64,000 nt of DNA from Planctomycetota bacterium (GTDB taxonomy: Bacteria; Planctomycetota; UBA1135; GCA-002686595), in assembly GCA_020638855.1 (NCBI GenBank), contig JACKHT010000002.1, positions 434,001 through 498,000 on the forward strand, written 5' to 3'. A program made the translations under genes and the position numbers. The notes beneath the pieces are model-generated. The model searched no databases. It was not told where the DNA came from and worked only from the letters and a program-made list of their open reading frames with translations. This document shows positions 1-9,223 of the stretch, one piece after another. The stretch's first letter is position 1; each line of letters begins with the position of its first letter.

Positions 1-2661
1 GATGGGCGTTGGGAACGTCTAGCCGAAGGCGGAACCCAGGCCGGCTGGAAGGTCGACACCGAAATCGGCGTGCAAGGAAGCCTTGAGCGGGGTCAGTTGG
101 CGGGAGAGGTGCATCGGTCCGACCAGGGCCTCGACTGGGACCTGGCGCTCGAAGCCGAGGGCCTGGTCGCAAGCCCTTGGACGCGCGCGCTGCTCGCGCC
201 CTTGGTGCCCGAGTGGCAGAGTGCCCACCTGCAAGCCAAGCTACGTGGCCAGCTGCAACGCTTGGAATCCGGGGCGCTGCGCGGCAACTTGCAGGTTCGG
301 GATGGGCAGCTTTCCGACGGGGACCCGGCGCATACGCTGTTCGCACTGCCGGCGTTGGATCTCGTCGTGGATCGCTGGGACGCTGGCTCGAAGGTCGCGC
401 GGATTGGAAGCTCCGCGATCGGCAGTTCCTCGCTCGCTGGTTTGTCCGCACGCATTCGACGCGACGCACGCGGAAACTGGCATGCGTTGGGTATGCAGTG
501 GCCGAGCCTAGAGCCCGACCCAGCGCGGCCCATCGAAGCCAGCGTTCACCAGGAAGACCCACAAGCCGTGCCCACCTGGCTGCACGCGCTGGACTCCCTG
601 GCCGACTTCGATGGGGCGTTGGGCCCCCACGATTGGCGCTTCGAGGACATCGTGATCGAAGATGCACTCCGCCCAGGTGCCCCGAGCTTGCAGGCACAAG
701 GCCACTGGACGGCGGTCCAAGCTTGGTCAAGCCCACCGGCTCCGGGCACTCCCAGCATGCCCTACATCGCCCAAGTCACAGGGCGCCTGCTACCCGTGCT
801 GGAAGCGTTCGAATTGGATGGATCCTTCGATCCCCTCGCCCCACGCCCTGCTTTGGACCTCACTTGGCGCTTCGATGGCATCCAAGGTGCGGCCTTGGGT
901 ACCTGGTGGCCTTCGGCTTGGTCCCAGGCCACGCCCACCGACCTTCAAGGCGCCCGCTCGAGCGGCCACTTGGAAGCGAAGCTCGATCTTCCATCGGGCC
1001 AAAGGCGTTGGTCGCGCCTGCCTGAGGAAGGCTTTGGAATCGAACTCCAGGCGCGCGATGCGGACCTCCAGGCCAATGCGCTCGCCGATCCGTTGTGCTC
1101 GATCGGCACCCTGGAAGCCAGGGCCACCTCCATCGTGCCCGCCACCGGGACCTATCGGTGGGAGCGCCTCTTGCTGGCGGATCCCGAGCTGCACACTTGG
1201 CGCGATGGCTTGGGCTGGCACGCCCTGGGGCTCACCGTAGCCAACGCATCCGAACAAACTCCCGCCACCGCATCGCCCTCCGAGGAACCCGAACCCCATC
1301 GGTTGGCTGCCCTGAGCGTCGAACGCATCCAGATCCAGGGCGCCCAATGGGACCACGAAGACCGCACGGTCGAGCCTTCCATCTGGATCCCCATTCGAGG
1401 TGGCGAGGCCGAAATCTTGCACGCCTCGCTTGGCGACCCAGACGGCGCGCTCCCGATGCGCCTGCAGGCCAGCGCGGATTCCGCCAAGGTACGCGCCCCC
1501 ATGCGCGCGCCGAGCAACGCGGTCGATCCGACCGTGGCTGGATCGCTCGAGTCCCGCAATGCCTTCGATCGCTTGGAGGCCCGCGCCCGGGTGACCCTAG
1601 GGCCGGCTCCCGAAGGTTGGTTCCAACTGGATGTGGTGGGCTTGGAGTTGGCGCCACTACGTGGTTGGCTAGCACCCCTGGGGCTGCGGCTGGAAGACGG
1701 TGTGCTCGACATGCGCAACACCCTGCGCTTCCAAGGCGAGCAGGGCTTGGCCGTGGACACGCGCAGCACCCTGGAGCACCTCTTCGTCCGCCCCTTGCCC
1801 GGGAGCCATGTGGAGCGCGACCTGGGTTTGCGGCACGATTGGGACTCCACCTTGGCCAGCCTGCGCGATGGCGAAGGCCGCATCCAGGTGCCGTTGCGCT
1901 TTGAGGTGAGCCAACAGGTGCTTTCACGATCCACCCTCCGGTCGGCAGCTCGCCGAGCGTTCACCGAACTCGCGCGGACCTCTGGAACCCAACCCGGTGG
2001 CGACGAAGTGCGAACTGCCGCCGCCTCCGCCCCCATCGAATCCGAAGTCGCGCTGCGGATCGTCTTTGTCCCCGGCCTGGCGGTGTGGGTACCCGAGGCC
2101 GAAAAGGAATGGACTCGCTGGGCTCGCTCGCACCCCCCTGGGGACTCCAACGTGTGGGTCCTGGAGCATCGCTTTGGCGCGCTGGACCTGGAACGAGCCG
2201 AGGCCCTGAGCTCCCCCCCACCGGCCTCCTTGATGGAGTTGCTCGAGAGCCTGCGTCGTCGCAAAGCCGACCTAGCCCAGCGCTACGTGAGCCAAGCGGC
2301 CGACGCTCGGGCGCGACTGCAATACGGCACTCGAGAGGAGGCGGATGCCTCCCGCAAGGCTCTGATCGAGTTGAATCGTCAGCGCGCCCAAACCGAACGA
2401 GCCATCGACCACGTGTTGGGCCTCTTGGCACCCGGTGCTGAACGACGGCAAGAGCGCCGCACCCGGGAGTCCGCCATGCAGCTGGCGGTTGAGCGCCAGC
2501 AAGCCGTTCTCGCGCTGTTGCGACGGGAGGGTTGGTCGGATGCGGTGGGCTCGATCGAGTGTTCTAGTGCGGAACCCGAAGCGGCAACCGATTCTCCCAA
2601 CGCGGTCATCGAACTTCGCTCGCGACCCCGCGCGGCAGGCCGCAACCCAAGCTCGAATTAG
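1..2661 (+). CDS. AsmA/TIGR03545-like large envelope protein, 5' end outside window
   Basis: The reading frame is open from base 1, so the gene begins upstream; 886 residues are visible before TAG at 2659-2661. The GTG at 70 is only an internal codon. The visible protein is acidic and beta-strand-rich with repeated short motifs, as in AsmA-like or TIGR03545 proteins that sit in the cell envelope. Toward the C-terminus (about residues 760-830) there is a long charged helical stretch with many Arg, Glu and Leu that looks like a coiled coil. No catalytic motif is visible. The family assignment rests on overall character and I am not certain of it; an envelope lipid-transport or assembly role would be inference. 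Its stop codon overlaps the stop of a small convergent ORF. Confidence 0.6.
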   Translation, partial: DGRWERLAEGGTQAGWKVDTEIGVQGSLERGQLAGEVHRSDQGLDWDLALEAEGLVASPWTRALLAPLVPEWQSAHLQAKLRGQLQRLESGALRGNLQVRDGQLSDGDPAHTLFALPALDLVVDRWDAGSKVARIGSSAIGSSSLAGLSARIRRDARGNWHALGMQWPSLEPDPARPIEASVHQEDPQAVPTWLHALDSLADFDGALGPHDWRFEDIVIEDALRPGAPSLQAQGHWTAVQAWSSPPAPGTPSMPYIAQVTGRLLPVLEAFELDGSFDPLAPRPALDLTWRFDGIQGAALGTWWPSAWSQATPTDLQGARSSGHLEAKLDLPSGQRRWSRLPEEGFGIELQARDADLQANALADPLCSIGTLEARATSIVPATGTYRWERLLLADPELHTWRDGLGWHALGLTVANASEQTPATASPSEEPEPHRLAALSVERIQIQGAQWDHEDRTVEPSIWIPIRGGEAEILHASLGDPDGALPMRLQASADSAKVRAPMRAPSNAVDPTVAGSLESRNAFDRLEARARVTLGPAPEGWFQLDVVGLELAPLRGWLAPLGLRLEDGVLDMRNTLRFQGEQGLAVDTRSTLEHLFVRPLPGSHVERDLGLRHDWDSTLASLRDGEGRIQVPLRFEVSQQVLSRSTLRSAARRAFTELARTSGTQPGGDEVRTAAASAPIESEVALRIVFVPGLAVWVPEAEKEWTRWARSHPPGDSNVWVLEHRFGALDLERAEALSSPPPASLMELLESLRRRKADLAQRYVSQAADARARLQYGTREEADASRKALIELNRQRAQTERAIDHVLGLLAPGAERRQERRTRESAMQLAVERQQAVLALLRREGWSDAVGSIECSSAEPEAATDSPNAVIELRSRPRAAGRNPSSN

Positions 2662-2831
2662 CGGCGCGGGCGATCGACTCGATGGCCACGCCGCAAATCG
2701 AACACAATCGCAGCCACGGCCAAAACCAAAACGCCAGCACCGACGAGCGAGAGAAGAGAGGGCATAGTTTGCAAGTACTGCGGGTCATTCATAGGACTCG
2801 AGTATTCGCGATCGAGTGCGAGATCACGCAT
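2658..2831 (-). CDS. Possible small single-pass membrane protein (57 aa)
   Basis: A short frame begins with ATG at 2831 and ends with TAA at 2658. It has a polar N-terminus, one strongly hydrophobic segment rich in Val, Leu and Ala (about residues 26-47), then an Arg-rich tail, which predicts a single membrane pass with a positive cytoplasmic end. Its ATG overlaps the stop of the preceding small ORF in an ATGCGTGA arrangement, as in translational coupling. A second ATG at 2792 (MNDPQY...) is an alternative start. No family is recognised. It fills an otherwise empty 377-base gap, but the ORF is short enough to be chance. Confidence 0.35.
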   Translation of the reverse strand: MRDLALDREYSSPMNDPQYLQTMPSLLSLVGAGVLVLAVAAIVFDLRRGHRVDRPRR

Positions 2832-2961
2832 GACAAGGCCGTCGGGCGGCAAGACTCCGGATGACGATCCCGTTGGAAACCAGGCCTCCGGCTCCGGCCC
2901 CCCAAAGCGTCAACGACCAGGCCAGCAAGGGAACACCCGTTGGAAGCTTGAGCAGCCCCAT
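2824..2961 (-). CDS. Possible small membrane protein (45 aa)
   Basis: From ATG 2961 the frame encodes a short Lys-containing N-terminus, one hydrophobic segment (about residues 8-35) and an Arg-containing C-terminus, so it could be a single-pass membrane peptide. A GTG at 3033 would extend it by 24 residues. A purine-rich GGGGGAA stretch lies about 13 bases before the ATG. Its stop overlaps the start of the next small ORF. Together the two would form a tiny operon divergent from oleB. Nothing identifies a function, and the call depends only on hydrophobicity and the overlap. Confidence 0.28.
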   Translation of the reverse strand: MGLLKLPTGVPLLAWSLTLWGAGAGGLVSNGIVIRSLAARRPCHA

Positions 2962-3038
2962 CCGAGCCAGGAATTCCCCCGGTTTGGGGCCTGTCGCCTC
3001 CCTTTGAGGCAGGTGGTTGTTAACCTTGGGCACCGCCC

Positions 3039-4013
3039 ATGCCGACCCAATCGACCGAGACCCGCCTGCGCGCCCAAGCCGAGTCCCCCAGCCCCGAGCA
3101 CCAGGCCCGCATCGACGCCCTGGCCGCCAAGGCCGGGAGTCGCTTTCCGTACCAGCCCCACTTCCGGCGCTTTCGCGGCGCCCTGGGGGCCTACGTGGAC
3201 GAAGGCCCGCGCGACGCCCCCGTGCTCTTGTGTGTGCATGGCAACCCGACTTGGTCCTTCTTCTACCGCACGCTGATCGATGCCTTTGCGGGCTCCATGC
3301 GGGTGGTGGTCCCCGACCACATTGGGATGGGCATGTCCGAAAAGCCCAAGAACTTCGACTACCGCCTCGAAACGCGCATCGAAGCCCTGCTCGACCTGAT
3401 CGAGCACCTGGACCTCCGGCGCATCACCCTGGTGGCGCACGATTGGGGCGGCGCCATCGGTTTGGGCGCTGCTGGACGACAGCCCGAGCGCTTCGAGCGG
3501 CTGGTCCTTTCCAACACGGCTGCTTTTCCGGGCGGCAAGGCCCACTCGCTGATCCGCATCGCCCGCCTGCCTGGTTTGCACAGCCTGTTGATGGGTCGAC
3601 TCGGCCTGTTCGAGCAAATCACCGTACACCGGGCGACCGAACGCGGGTTGCCCCCCGAGGTGCGGCGGGCCTACTTGGAGCCGTTTGCTGGGCCGGGCGA
3701 GCGCGTCGCGGTCCAAGCCTTTGTGCGCGACATCCCGCTCAACCCCAAGCACCCTAGCTACGCCACCTTGGTGGGCGTCGAGCGGGGATTGGCCTCGCTC
3801 AAGCATCTCCCCACGCTCTTGTTGTGGGGTGAAAAGGACTGGGTCTTCAACCCCAGCTTCCGAGCGGAGTTCCAGCGCCGCTTCCCGGAGGCAGAAGCCG
3901 ACCCGCTCTACGATTGCGGTCACCTGCTCTGGGAAGACGCACCGGAAGCTTGCTTGTCCTCGGTGCAGAGCTTCTTCATCCGCCACCCGCTGCCCGACCG
4001 CGCTCCATCATGA
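3039..4013 (+). CDS. oleB: OleB, alpha/beta-hydrolase beta-lactone decarboxylase
   Basis: This 324-residue alpha/beta hydrolase resembles haloalkane dehalogenases. HGNPTW at residues 67-72 forms the oxyanion region. The nucleophile elbow reads HDWGG, with Asp135 as predicted nucleophile instead of Ser. His295 in the CGHLLWED context is the predicted catalytic His. In characterised ole pathways OleB converts cis-beta-lactones to cis-olefins with loss of CO2. The function is assigned from the Asp nucleophile plus the directly following oleC and oleD; alone the protein would be called a haloalkane dehalogenase-like hydrolase. Its TGA overlaps the oleC ATG (ATGA), indicating an operon. The start is the first ATG that keeps the N-terminal helix of the family; no strong ribosome binding site is visible. 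Confidence 0.87.
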   Translation: MPTQSTETRLRAQAESPSPEHQARIDALAAKAGSRFPYQPHFRRFRGALGAYVDEGPRDAPVLLCVHGNPTWSFFYRTLIDAFAGSMRVVVPDHIGMGMSEKPKNFDYRLETRIEALLDLIEHLDLRRITLVAHDWGGAIGLGAAGRQPERFERLVLSNTAAFPGGKAHSLIRIARLPGLHSLLMGRLGLFEQITVHRATERGLPPEVRRAYLEPFAGPGERVAVQAFVRDIPLNPKHPSYATLVGVERGLASLKHLPTLLLWGEKDWVFNPSFRAEFQRRFPEAEADPLYDCGHLLWEDAPEACLSSVQSFFIRHPLPDRAPS

Positions 4014-5695
4014 GTGCGCAGCCCACCATGGAACCCGCCCCCGCGCGCGCGCTGAACATGGCCGATGCCCTGGCGCGGCGGTCCCGGAGCCACCCCGATC
4101 GCGACGCCATCCTCGCCAAGAAGGGCCGGGGCGAATGGACCCGTACAAGCTTCGGCGAACTGGAAGCGCGCGTGGCCGCGATCAGCGCCGGGCTCGCCGC
4201 TAGCGGAGTGACCCAGGGCATGCGCTGCGCCGTATTCGTGCGGCCTTCGGCAGATTTGGTAGCCGTGGTCTATGCGCTCTTTCGCGTGGGGGCCATCCCG
4301 ATCGTGGCCGACCCCGGCATGGGGCGCGAGCGCTTGCTCCAAGCCCTGGAGGAATCCGAGCCCGAAGTCTTCATCGGAGTTCCCAAGGCCCACGCCGCGC
4401 GCAAGTTCTTCCCCAAGGCCTTCCAAAAGGTACGGCTCGCGATCACTTGCGGGCCGCGGCTGTTTTGGGGCGGCAAGACCCTGGCCCAAATCGAACGGCT
4501 TGGTCGCACGGCGCAACATCCGGTCGAGCCTTCCACCAGCGAGCACGACACAGCCGCGATCCTGTTCACCTCGGGCAGCACCGGTCCGCCCAAAGGCGTG
4601 GTCTACACCCACGGCATGTTCGCCGCCCAAGTCGAGGCCCTGCAAGCGCTCTACCACTTCGAAGAAGGCGAAATCGACTTGGCCGGTTTGCCCCTGTTCG
4701 CCTTGTTCGACGTCGCCTTTGGCATGACCAGCGTGTTCCCCCCGCTGGACCCTAGCCGTCCGGGAGATTGCGACCCCAAAGCGATCTTTGAAACCCTGCG
4801 CGACCTGGGGGTGACGACGGCGTTTGGCTCCCCCGCCATTTGGCGGCGTGTGGTGCCGTGGTGCATCGATCAGGGCTACAGCCTGCCCCACATGCGCCGG
4901 GTTTTGTGCGCCGGAGCTCCGGTCCCCCCCGACTTGATTGCCGACTTCCACCGGGTCTTGCCGATCCACGCCGATGTGTTCACACCGTACGGGGCCACCG
5001 AAGCGTTGCCGGTGAGTTCGCTGGCAGGCCGTGACGTGGTTCCCAGCCTGCTGCCCCAAATCCAGGCGGGTGCGGGTACTTGCGTGGGCGCGCCGCGGCC
5101 GGGCATGCGGGTTGCGTTGATCCGGATCCAGGATGGCCCGATCGATGCCTGGGACGAGTCCTTGTGCGTCGCCGAGGGCGAGATTGGCGAGGTCTGCGTG
5201 CAGGGCGACAGCGTGACCGAACAGTACGATCACCGCCCCGAAGCGACTCGCCTAGCCAAGATTCCCGACCCAGAAGGCGGTTTGTGGCATCGCATGGGCG
5301 ATGCGGCCCGCTTCGATTCCGAAGGCCGCCTATGGTTCCAAGGACGCTTGGCGCACCGGGTGCAAACCACCGACGGGACGCGTTTCCCGGTGCCGGTGGA
5401 AAACATCTTCAACACCCATGAGCGGGTGCGCCGCACCGCCCTAGTGGGCGTGGGGCCGCCGGGAGCAGAGCGCCCGGTCGTCGTGGTCGAACCGCTCAAA
5501 GGCGAGATGCCAGGGGGCAAGGTGATGCGCGCAGGCTTCATCATGCAGCTCAAAACCATCGGCGCGCGTTGCCCGCTGACGGCTGACCTCGAAGAGTTCC
5601 TGTTCTACGAATCGTTCCCGGTGGACGTGCGGCACAACGCCAAGATCCACCGCGAAGAACTCAAAGTCTGGGCTGAGTCGCAGCTTCCCACCTGA
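4010..5695 (+). CDS. oleC: OleC, ATP-dependent beta-lactone synthetase (acyl-adenylate family)
   Basis: This 561-residue member of the AMP-dependent synthetase/ligase superfamily has the phosphate-binding loop TSGSTGPPKG at residues 187-196 and PYGATE at 326-331. A later GDAARFDSEGRLWFQGR segment forms the hinge before the small C-terminal domain. OleC adenylates 2-alkyl-3-hydroxyalkanoic acids and cyclises them to beta-lactones, the substrate of OleB. The frame could open at 3914, but the ATG at 4010 overlaps the oleB stop and gives the family length, so it is preferred. OleD begins 3 bases after the stop. A medium- or long-chain fatty acyl-CoA ligase would be the alternative without this context. 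Confidence 0.9.
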   Translation: MSAQPTMEPAPARALNMADALARRSRSHPDRDAILAKKGRGEWTRTSFGELEARVAAISAGLAASGVTQGMRCAVFVRPSADLVAVVYALFRVGAIPIVADPGMGRERLLQALEESEPEVFIGVPKAHAARKFFPKAFQKVRLAITCGPRLFWGGKTLAQIERLGRTAQHPVEPSTSEHDTAAILFTSGSTGPPKGVVYTHGMFAAQVEALQALYHFEEGEIDLAGLPLFALFDVAFGMTSVFPPLDPSRPGDCDPKAIFETLRDLGVTTAFGSPAIWRRVVPWCIDQGYSLPHMRRVLCAGAPVPPDLIADFHRVLPIHADVFTPYGATEALPVSSLAGRDVVPSLLPQIQAGAGTCVGAPRPGMRVALIRIQDGPIDAWDESLCVAEGEIGEVCVQGDSVTEQYDHRPEATRLAKIPDPEGGLWHRMGDAARFDSEGRLWFQGRLAHRVQTTDGTRFPVPVENIFNTHERVRRTALVGVGPPGAERPVVVVEPLKGEMPGGKVMRAGFIMQLKTIGARCPLTADLEEFLFYESFPVDVRHNAKIHREELKVWAESQLPT

Positions 5696-5698
5696 GCC

Positions 5699-6703
5699 AT
5701 GGAAGTGCTGGTGACCGGGGGTGGCGGGTTCTTGGGATCGCACGTGGTCCGGGCACTCTTGGAGCGTGGACACCGGGTGCGCTCGTTCGCCCGGGGCCAC
5801 TACCCGGAACTCGAAGCCTGGGGAGTCGCCACGTACCAGGGCGACTTGGCTGCGGGCGGTCGGGCATTGGAGGAAGCGCTTAAAGGCGCAGAGGCCATCG
5901 TGCATTGCGCCGCCAAGGCGGGGGTGCATGGCCCCGCCCAGGAGTTCGAACGGGCCAACCATCAAGGCACCTTGCGACTGCTCGAAGCGGCCCGGGCCTC
6001 TGGGGTGCGCAAGCTGGTCCACACCTCCTCGCCCAGTGTTTGCTTCGATGGACGCGACCACCTCCAGGCTGGGCCGGACTTGCCCTACGCGCAGCGCTTC
6101 CTTTCCCCCTATCCGGAAAGCAAGGCCCGGGCGGAGCGCGCCGTGTTGGCCGCTCACGACCCCAAGGGGCTCTGCACGCTGGCCCTACGGCCGCACTTGA
6201 TCTTTGGTCCGGGCGACCCGCACTTGATTCCGCGGCTCTTGGAGCGGGCCCGGGCGGGGCGCTTGATCCAAGTGGGGCGGGGAGACAACGAAGTCAGTCT
6301 GACCTTCGTCGAGAATGCCGCTTGGGCCCACGTCTTGGGGGTCGAGCAGCTCGGACCGGACTGCCCCGCCTCTGGCAAGGCGTACTTCGTGGGACAAACC
6401 GAGGCGGTGCGGCTTTGGGATTGGATCGGCGACCTGTTGCGGGCCCTGGACTTGCCCCCGGTGCGCCGCAGGATCCCCCAAGGGGTGGCCTATGCGCTGG
6501 GAGCGGTGTGTGAGGGAGCCTACCGCGTGCTTGGCAAGCAGGGCGATCCGCCCATGTCACGCTTTGTCGCCCGGCAGTTGGCCACCAGCCATAGCTACGA
6601 CATGGGACCCCTGGAGCGCGCATTGGGCTACCAGGAGCAGGTGCCCCTGGCCGAAGCCAATCGGCGCACCATCGCGGCGCTGCTCGAGCAACGGAAGGCC
6701 TGA
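5699..6703 (+). CDS. oleD: OleD, NAD(P)H-dependent 2-alkyl-3-oxoalkanoate reductase
   Basis: This 334-residue extended short-chain dehydrogenase/epimerase has the nucleotide-binding motif TGGGGFLG at residues 6-13. The catalytic YPESK (Tyr138, Lys142) has Ser110/Ser111 upstream. It is close to the 3-beta-hydroxysteroid dehydrogenase branch, as OleD is. In the pathway it reduces the 2-alkyl-3-keto acid made by OleA to the hydroxy acid used by OleC. It is the last gene of the tight oleB-oleC-oleD cluster. OleA, the thiolase-like enzyme that condenses two fatty acyl-CoAs, is not in this window. A generic NAD-dependent epimerase is the fallback call. Confidence 0.88.
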   Translation: MEVLVTGGGGFLGSHVVRALLERGHRVRSFARGHYPELEAWGVATYQGDLAAGGRALEEALKGAEAIVHCAAKAGVHGPAQEFERANHQGTLRLLEAARASGVRKLVHTSSPSVCFDGRDHLQAGPDLPYAQRFLSPYPESKARAERAVLAAHDPKGLCTLALRPHLIFGPGDPHLIPRLLERARAGRLIQVGRGDNEVSLTFVENAAWAHVLGVEQLGPDCPASGKAYFVGQTEAVRLWDWIGDLLRALDLPPVRRRIPQGVAYALGAVCEGAYRVLGKQGDPPMSRFVARQLATSHSYDMGPLERALGYQEQVPLAEANRRTIAALLEQRKA

Positions 6704-6852
6704 GCAACCCGGCCTCCGGGCTGAGAATGCGGGGCTCTAAATTCCATCGCCAGTGTTCTACACCGGAGGCAAGACCGATATCTTTAGGGGGTCGATCAAA
6801 CGGACGCATTTCGTCCAAAACGGCTCCCTACGCGGCTCCCAGCCCCCCTCCC

Positions 6853-9051
6853 ATGACCGCCCACTTGCGCCAGGAAGCGATCCGTCGCATCTCCAGTTCC
6901 TCCGAACGCGGCAAGCAAAGTCGCAACATCCAGACCACGGCAACCGATCGGTTGCCGGAGACCTTTGGGCTGTACGTCTTCGGTGACGCGGTCCAACGCG
7001 ATCGCCTGCCGGCCGACGTGTACACCACCCTGCGCCGGGTGATCGAGACTGGAGCTCGCCTGGATCCCAGCATCGCCAACGAAGTGGCGCGCGCCATGAA
7101 GGATTGGGCCATCAGCCACGGCGCCACCCACTACACCCACTGGTTCCAGCCGATGACCGGCTCGACCGCCGAGAAGCACGACTCCTTCCTGGAGCCCACG
7201 CCCCAAGGCGGCGCCGTGCTCAAGTTCTCGGGCAAGCAGCTGGTCCAGGGCGAACCCGATGCGTCCTCGTTCCCTTCGGGCGGCTTGCGCGCGACGTTCG
7301 AAGCCCGTGGCTACACCGCCTGGGATCCGACCTCCCCGGCGTTCATCCGCAAAGGCCCCGGCGGAGCAACCCTGACCATCCCCACCGCGTTTTGCTCGTG
7401 GACGGGAGACGCGCTCGACAAGAAGACCCCCCTGCTGCGCTCCTGCCAAGCGGTTTCGCAGGCGGCCGTTCGGCTCCTGCACCTGATCGGCGACACGGCC
7501 GTCCATAGCGTGCATCCCCAAACTGGAGCCGAGCAGGAGTACTTCCTGATCGACCGCGAATTCTTCAAACTGCGCCCCGACCTGATCGCTTGCAACCGAA
7601 CGTTGTTTGGCGCGCCGCCCTACAAGGGTCAAGAATTCGACGACCACTACTTCGGCAACATCAGCACGCGGGTCTTGACCTTCATGCAAGACCTGGAGCG
7701 CGAACTGTGGCTCTTGGGCGTTCCCGTCAAAACGCGCCACAACGAAGTCGCTCCTTCGCAGTTCGAGCTGGCGCCGATCTACCAGTCGATCTCGGTCGCG
7801 GTCGATCAGAACATGCTCACCATGGAGGTCATCAAGGAAGTGGCCGCTCGCCATGGATTGGCCGCCATCCTGCACGAAAAGCCGTTTGCGGGGCTGAATG
7901 GCAGCGGCAAGCACGTGAACTACTCGCTCGGAACCAACACCGGCCAAAACCTGTTTGAGCCGGGCACCACGCCCCATGAGAACCTCAAGTTCGTGCTCTT
8001 CCTGACCGCTTTCTTGCGCGGGGTGGACCTGCACCAGGACTTGCTGCGGGCCTCGATCGCGTCGGCCGGCAACGACCACCGACTGGGGGCCAACGAAGCG
8101 CCGCCGGCGATCATCTCGGTCTTCCTGGGCACGCAACTCGAGCAAGTGGTCGAAGCGCTGATGGAAGGCCGCGAGCAAAGTCGTGTCCCGGGGCAGACCT
8201 TGCGCCTAGGCGTCAACGCCCTTCCCGAATTGCCGCGGGACATTTCTGACCGCAACCGGACCTCGCCCATGGCCTTCACGGGCAACAAGTTCGAGTTCCG
8301 CGCGGTCGGTTCGAACCAAAGCGCGGCGTACCCGTGCACGTTCCTCAACCTGCTGCTGGCGGATTCGCTGGACTACCTGTCCGACCGCATCGAAGCCCAT
8401 GGCGGGTTCAGCGAGCAAGTCGTCCAAGAGGTAGTTTCCGAGTGCTTGCGCACCCACAAGCGCATCATGTTCTCGGGGGACAACTACACCGCCGAGTGGC
8501 GCGCGGAAGCCGAACGAAGGGGTCTGCTCAACCGACGCACCACCCCGGAAGCCTTGGCTGATTGGGCCTCCGAGGCCAACATCGCCCTGTACGAACGCTA
8601 TGGGGTGTTCACGCGCAACGAAGCGGAATCCCGCTTCCACGTGCAGAACGAGATCTACGCCAACAAGATCAAAGTCGAAGCCACCGCGGCCGTGGACATG
8701 GCCGAAACCATCGTCCTGCCGGCCGCCTACCAGTACCAGAGTCGCATGGCCGAATCGATCGATCGGGTACGCGGCCTTTTGGGCAAGGAAGCGGGTGCGG
8801 GGCAATTGACCGAGCTCACCAACCTTTGCCAGCGCATCGAGCAGGTCCAGCAGGCCATCGAACAAGTGCGGGCAACGAAACGCGCGATCGCCCAGCGGGG
8901 CCTGCACGAAGCCGAGCTGGCCAAGGCCTACTGCACCGACTTGGTGCCCTCGATGGCGCGCCTCCGCGAGGCCGTGGACAGTCTGGAGCTGTGGGTCGAC
9001 GATGACCTGTGGCCCTTGCCCAAGTACCGCGAAATGCTCTTCATCCACTAG
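6853..9051 (+). CDS. glnN: Glutamine synthetase type III
   Basis: This 732-residue protein matches the length of type III glutamine synthetases (GlnN), about 1.5 times type I. It makes glutamine from glutamate, ammonia and ATP in the cytoplasm. Typical motifs are AEQEYFLID (about residues 226-234, metal-binding Glu), RHNEVAPSQFE (about 295-305) and NGSGKHVNYS (about 349-358). The C-terminal extension contains the helical region of the type III branch. The frame opens at 6727, but the ATG at 6853 starts the conserved domain (MTAHLRQEAIRRI) and gives the normal length. No strong ribosome binding site precedes it. It is monocistronic and followed by a GC-rich hairpin. No regulator gene (amtB, glnK) is adjacent. 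Confidence 0.95.
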   Translation: MTAHLRQEAIRRISSSSERGKQSRNIQTTATDRLPETFGLYVFGDAVQRDRLPADVYTTLRRVIETGARLDPSIANEVARAMKDWAISHGATHYTHWFQPMTGSTAEKHDSFLEPTPQGGAVLKFSGKQLVQGEPDASSFPSGGLRATFEARGYTAWDPTSPAFIRKGPGGATLTIPTAFCSWTGDALDKKTPLLRSCQAVSQAAVRLLHLIGDTAVHSVHPQTGAEQEYFLIDREFFKLRPDLIACNRTLFGAPPYKGQEFDDHYFGNISTRVLTFMQDLERELWLLGVPVKTRHNEVAPSQFELAPIYQSISVAVDQNMLTMEVIKEVAARHGLAAILHEKPFAGLNGSGKHVNYSLGTNTGQNLFEPGTTPHENLKFVLFLTAFLRGVDLHQDLLRASIASAGNDHRLGANEAPPAIISVFLGTQLEQVVEALMEGREQSRVPGQTLRLGVNALPELPRDISDRNRTSPMAFTGNKFEFRAVGSNQSAAYPCTFLNLLLADSLDYLSDRIEAHGGFSEQVVQEVVSECLRTHKRIMFSGDNYTAEWRAEAERRGLLNRRTTPEALADWASEANIALYERYGVFTRNEAESRFHVQNEIYANKIKVEATAAVDMAETIVLPAAYQYQSRMAESIDRVRGLLGKEAGAGQLTELTNLCQRIEQVQQAIEQVRATKRAIAQRGLHEAELAKAYCTDLVPSMARLREAVDSLELWVDDDLWPLPKYREMLFIH

Positions 9052-9059
9052 GGCTGGCC

Positions 9060-9084
9060 GCGGCGGCCCCCTGCGGGCCGCTGC
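9060..9084 (+). terminator. Possible GC-rich hairpin after glnN
   Basis: An inverted repeat just after the glnN stop can form about 10 base pairs (one G-T) around a 5-base loop. There is no T-run after it. A second short palindrome, CCCCACGTGGGG, lies at 9089-9100. It may end glnN transcription or simply be GC-rich sequence. Confidence 0.4.
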
Positions 9085-9171
9085 CCCTCCCCACGTGGGG
9101 TCTGCCTAGATAGCGGGCGCCCCCGGCGCGGCCCTATCGGAGGTCCCTTCTAGGGATGGCCCCCAAGAACG

Positions 9172-9223
9172 CCAGCAAGGAAAGCCAGCAACGGACGCCA
9201 GCAACGGACGCCAGCAAGGAATG
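9172..9223. repeat. Four tandem 13-bp repeats abutting tRNA-Met
   Basis: Four head-to-tail 13-base units start at 9172, 9185, 9198 and 9211. Each begins CCAGCAA; the two middle copies are identical and the outer two differ at a few bases. The last unit runs into the encoded CCA end of the minus-strand tRNA, so the array lies immediately downstream of the tRNA 3' end. No gene is visible between 9085 and 9221. Confidence 0.85.

Noticed and set aside
6796..8178. A 460-codon minus-strand frame inside the glutamine synthetase gene
   Set aside because: It is a shadow of the GC-rich glnN coding frame; the plus-strand protein has all type III motifs.
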